From Shinella sp. (GTDB lineage Bacteria > Pseudomonadota > Alphaproteobacteria > Rhizobiales > Rhizobiaceae), in NCBI GenBank assembly GCA_003248775.1, contig QFQX01000064.1, positions 1 through 22,043 of the forward strand: DNA of 22,043 nucleotides, read 5' to 3'. The number at the start of each line of letters is the position of its first letter. Position 1 is the first letter of the stretch. The position numbers and the translations under genes are program-made. The notes beneath the pieces were generated by a model. It saw only the letters and a list, made by a program, of their open reading frames with translations, was not told the DNA's origin and did not search any database. Shown here one piece after another: positions 21,416 to 22,043 of the stretch.

Positions 21416-21948
21416 AGCTTGCTGCTGCACTCGTCGCGACTCTACTGCCCTTTGCAGCCAATGCCGCACCTGAAGGGTACTTCGATCTTGCTCCCGGCAT
21501 TACCTTGGAAACGGGGGACACCTGGATTTCGAACGGAGAACGGTTTCGTCTCTATGGCATCCAGTCCTGCTTGCGCGGCACTGCCTACACGGACGGTCAG
21601 GGCAACAAGAAGGATTGCGGCGAGGCATCGCTTGCGATGTTGGCTGCCTACATCAAGGACACCAAACCGATCTGTGCCCCCGTGGCGAAGCTAAACGGCA
21701 TCTCATATGTCGTTTGTTACGCCACGGTTGGCAGTCAAAGGCTCGACCTCGCGCAGATTATGGTGACAAGCGGCTATGCATTCGCCGCCTTGAAGACCGA
21801 TGGTCTCCCTTATCATGCCCCCTACGCCATAGCCGAGCAGCTTGCTCAGCAAAAGAAGGCCGGCCTTTGGCAATTCTCCGACGTTCAGCACCCTTCCATC
21901 CTGCTTAGTCGTGAGGCGAACCAGCGATCGAGGAGCGCCCAGCCATGA
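21412..21948 (+). CDS. Exported staphylococcal-nuclease-fold protein lacking catalytic residues (copy 2)
   Basis: The 178-residue protein has a signal peptide cut after ANA (about residue 18) and then a nearly full nuclease-fold pattern: GDT (35-37), FRLYGIQSC (45-53), CGEASLAML (69-77), DLAQIMVTSGYAFA (112-125) and AGLWQF (150-155). The Asp and Arg of GDT and FRL are kept. The DTPE glutamate (Glu43 in the Staphylococcus enzyme) falls in QSCL, and the YGR arginine (Arg87) is replaced in NGISY, so cleavage activity is unlikely. Four cysteines (53, 69, 88, 102) match copy 1. I start it at ATG 21412, which overlaps the copy 1 stop (ATGA) and has AAGG upstream. A periplasmic role in the transfer apparatus is inferred. 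Confidence 0.82.
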   Translation: MKLAAALVATLLPFAANAAPEGYFDLAPGITLETGDTWISNGERFRLYGIQSCLRGTAYTDGQGNKKDCGEASLAMLAAYIKDTKPICAPVAKLNGISYVVCYATVGSQRLDLAQIMVTSGYAFAALKTDGLPYHAPYAIAEQLAQQKKAGLWQFSDVQHPSILLSREANQRSRSAQP

Positions 21949-22043
21949 GAAACCGCCTTATCGTGGCTTTGGTGCATGGATCGTTAAGCGCATTGTCGTA
22001 GGTGCTCGCGCAGCCCGACAACTGGTCTCCACCACGATGCCGT
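21945..22043 (+). pseudogene. Third gene of the nuclease-fold operon, interrupted and cut by the window edge
   Basis: ATG 21945 overlaps the preceding stop (ATGA), as in the gene before it. It opens a signal-peptide-like frame MRNRLIVALVHGSLSALS that meets TAG at 21999-22001. Read through, the same frame continues VLAQPDNWSPP to the window end, and LAQ followed by a polar stretch is a plausible signal cleavage site. The natural reading is a gene for an exported protein with a nonsense codon in its signal peptide. Alternatives are a GTG start at 22002, which would lose the signal, or a base-call error. Too little is visible to name the product. Confidence 0.5.

Overview
The window looks like the backbone of a self-transmissible plasmid from an alphaproteobacterium, most likely a member of the Rhizobiales (Rhizobium, Agrobacterium, Ochrobactrum or Mesorhizobium relatives). 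The reasons are a repABC-type replication end (tail of repB, a counter-transcribed RNA and repC), a replicon type confined to Alphaproteobacteria, together with GC-rich genes and conjugation genes that resemble the Agrobacterium vir system. I see no insertion sequence, tRNA, rRNA or CRISPR array.

Layout. (1) Positions 1-1551, plus strand: the last 37 codons of repB, a perfect 22-bp palindrome that resembles a parS site, the antisense ctRNA gene (minus strand), a hairpin that covers the repC ribosome binding site, and repC. (2) Positions 1657-4024, minus strand: an XRE-type regulator with an operator-like repeat inside its own promoter, a small membrane-anchored hypothetical protein, a ribbon-helix-helix protein (VirC2-like) and a ParA-family ATPase (VirC1-like). 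The last three genes overlap and form an operon. (3) Positions 4025-4574: the only long gene-free stretch. It carries several inverted and direct repeats and a 10-bp match to the Agrobacterium T-DNA border and RP4 nic core, and is almost certainly the transfer origin. (4) Positions 4575-7676, plus strand: a MobC-like accessory protein, a large VirD2-like MOBP relaxase and a small membrane protein. (5) Positions 7684-20647, minus strand: a nearly gap-free operon for a VirB/VirD4 type IV secretion system. In transcription order it is virB1, virB2, virB3, virB4, a second virB1-like transglycosylase, virB5, a small lipoprotein, virB6, virB8, virB9, virB10, virB11 and virD4. (6) Positions 20807 to the window end, plus strand and divergent from the virB operon: two overlapping genes for exported staphylococcal-nuclease-fold proteins that lack the catalytic residues, then the start of a third gene whose signal peptide frame is cut by a TAG.

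How it fits together. The relaxase, MobC and probably the VirC1/VirC2-like pair would assemble at the border-like nic. VirD4 would take the relaxase-DNA complex to the VirB channel. VirB2/VirB5 would make the pilus and the two transglycosylases would open the cell wall. The virB operon and the nuclease-fold operon share one 159-bp control region, where a good minus-strand promoter is overlapped by two 22-bp-spaced GTGCAT repeats. This suggests joint control of the channel and of the exported proteins. The most unusual points are the degenerate duplication inside the relaxase, the T-DNA-border-like nic, the cysteine-rich pseudo-nucleases, and the two VirB1-type enzymes in one operon. All gene names of the vir type are assigned by similarity and position, read by eye; no database search was possible.
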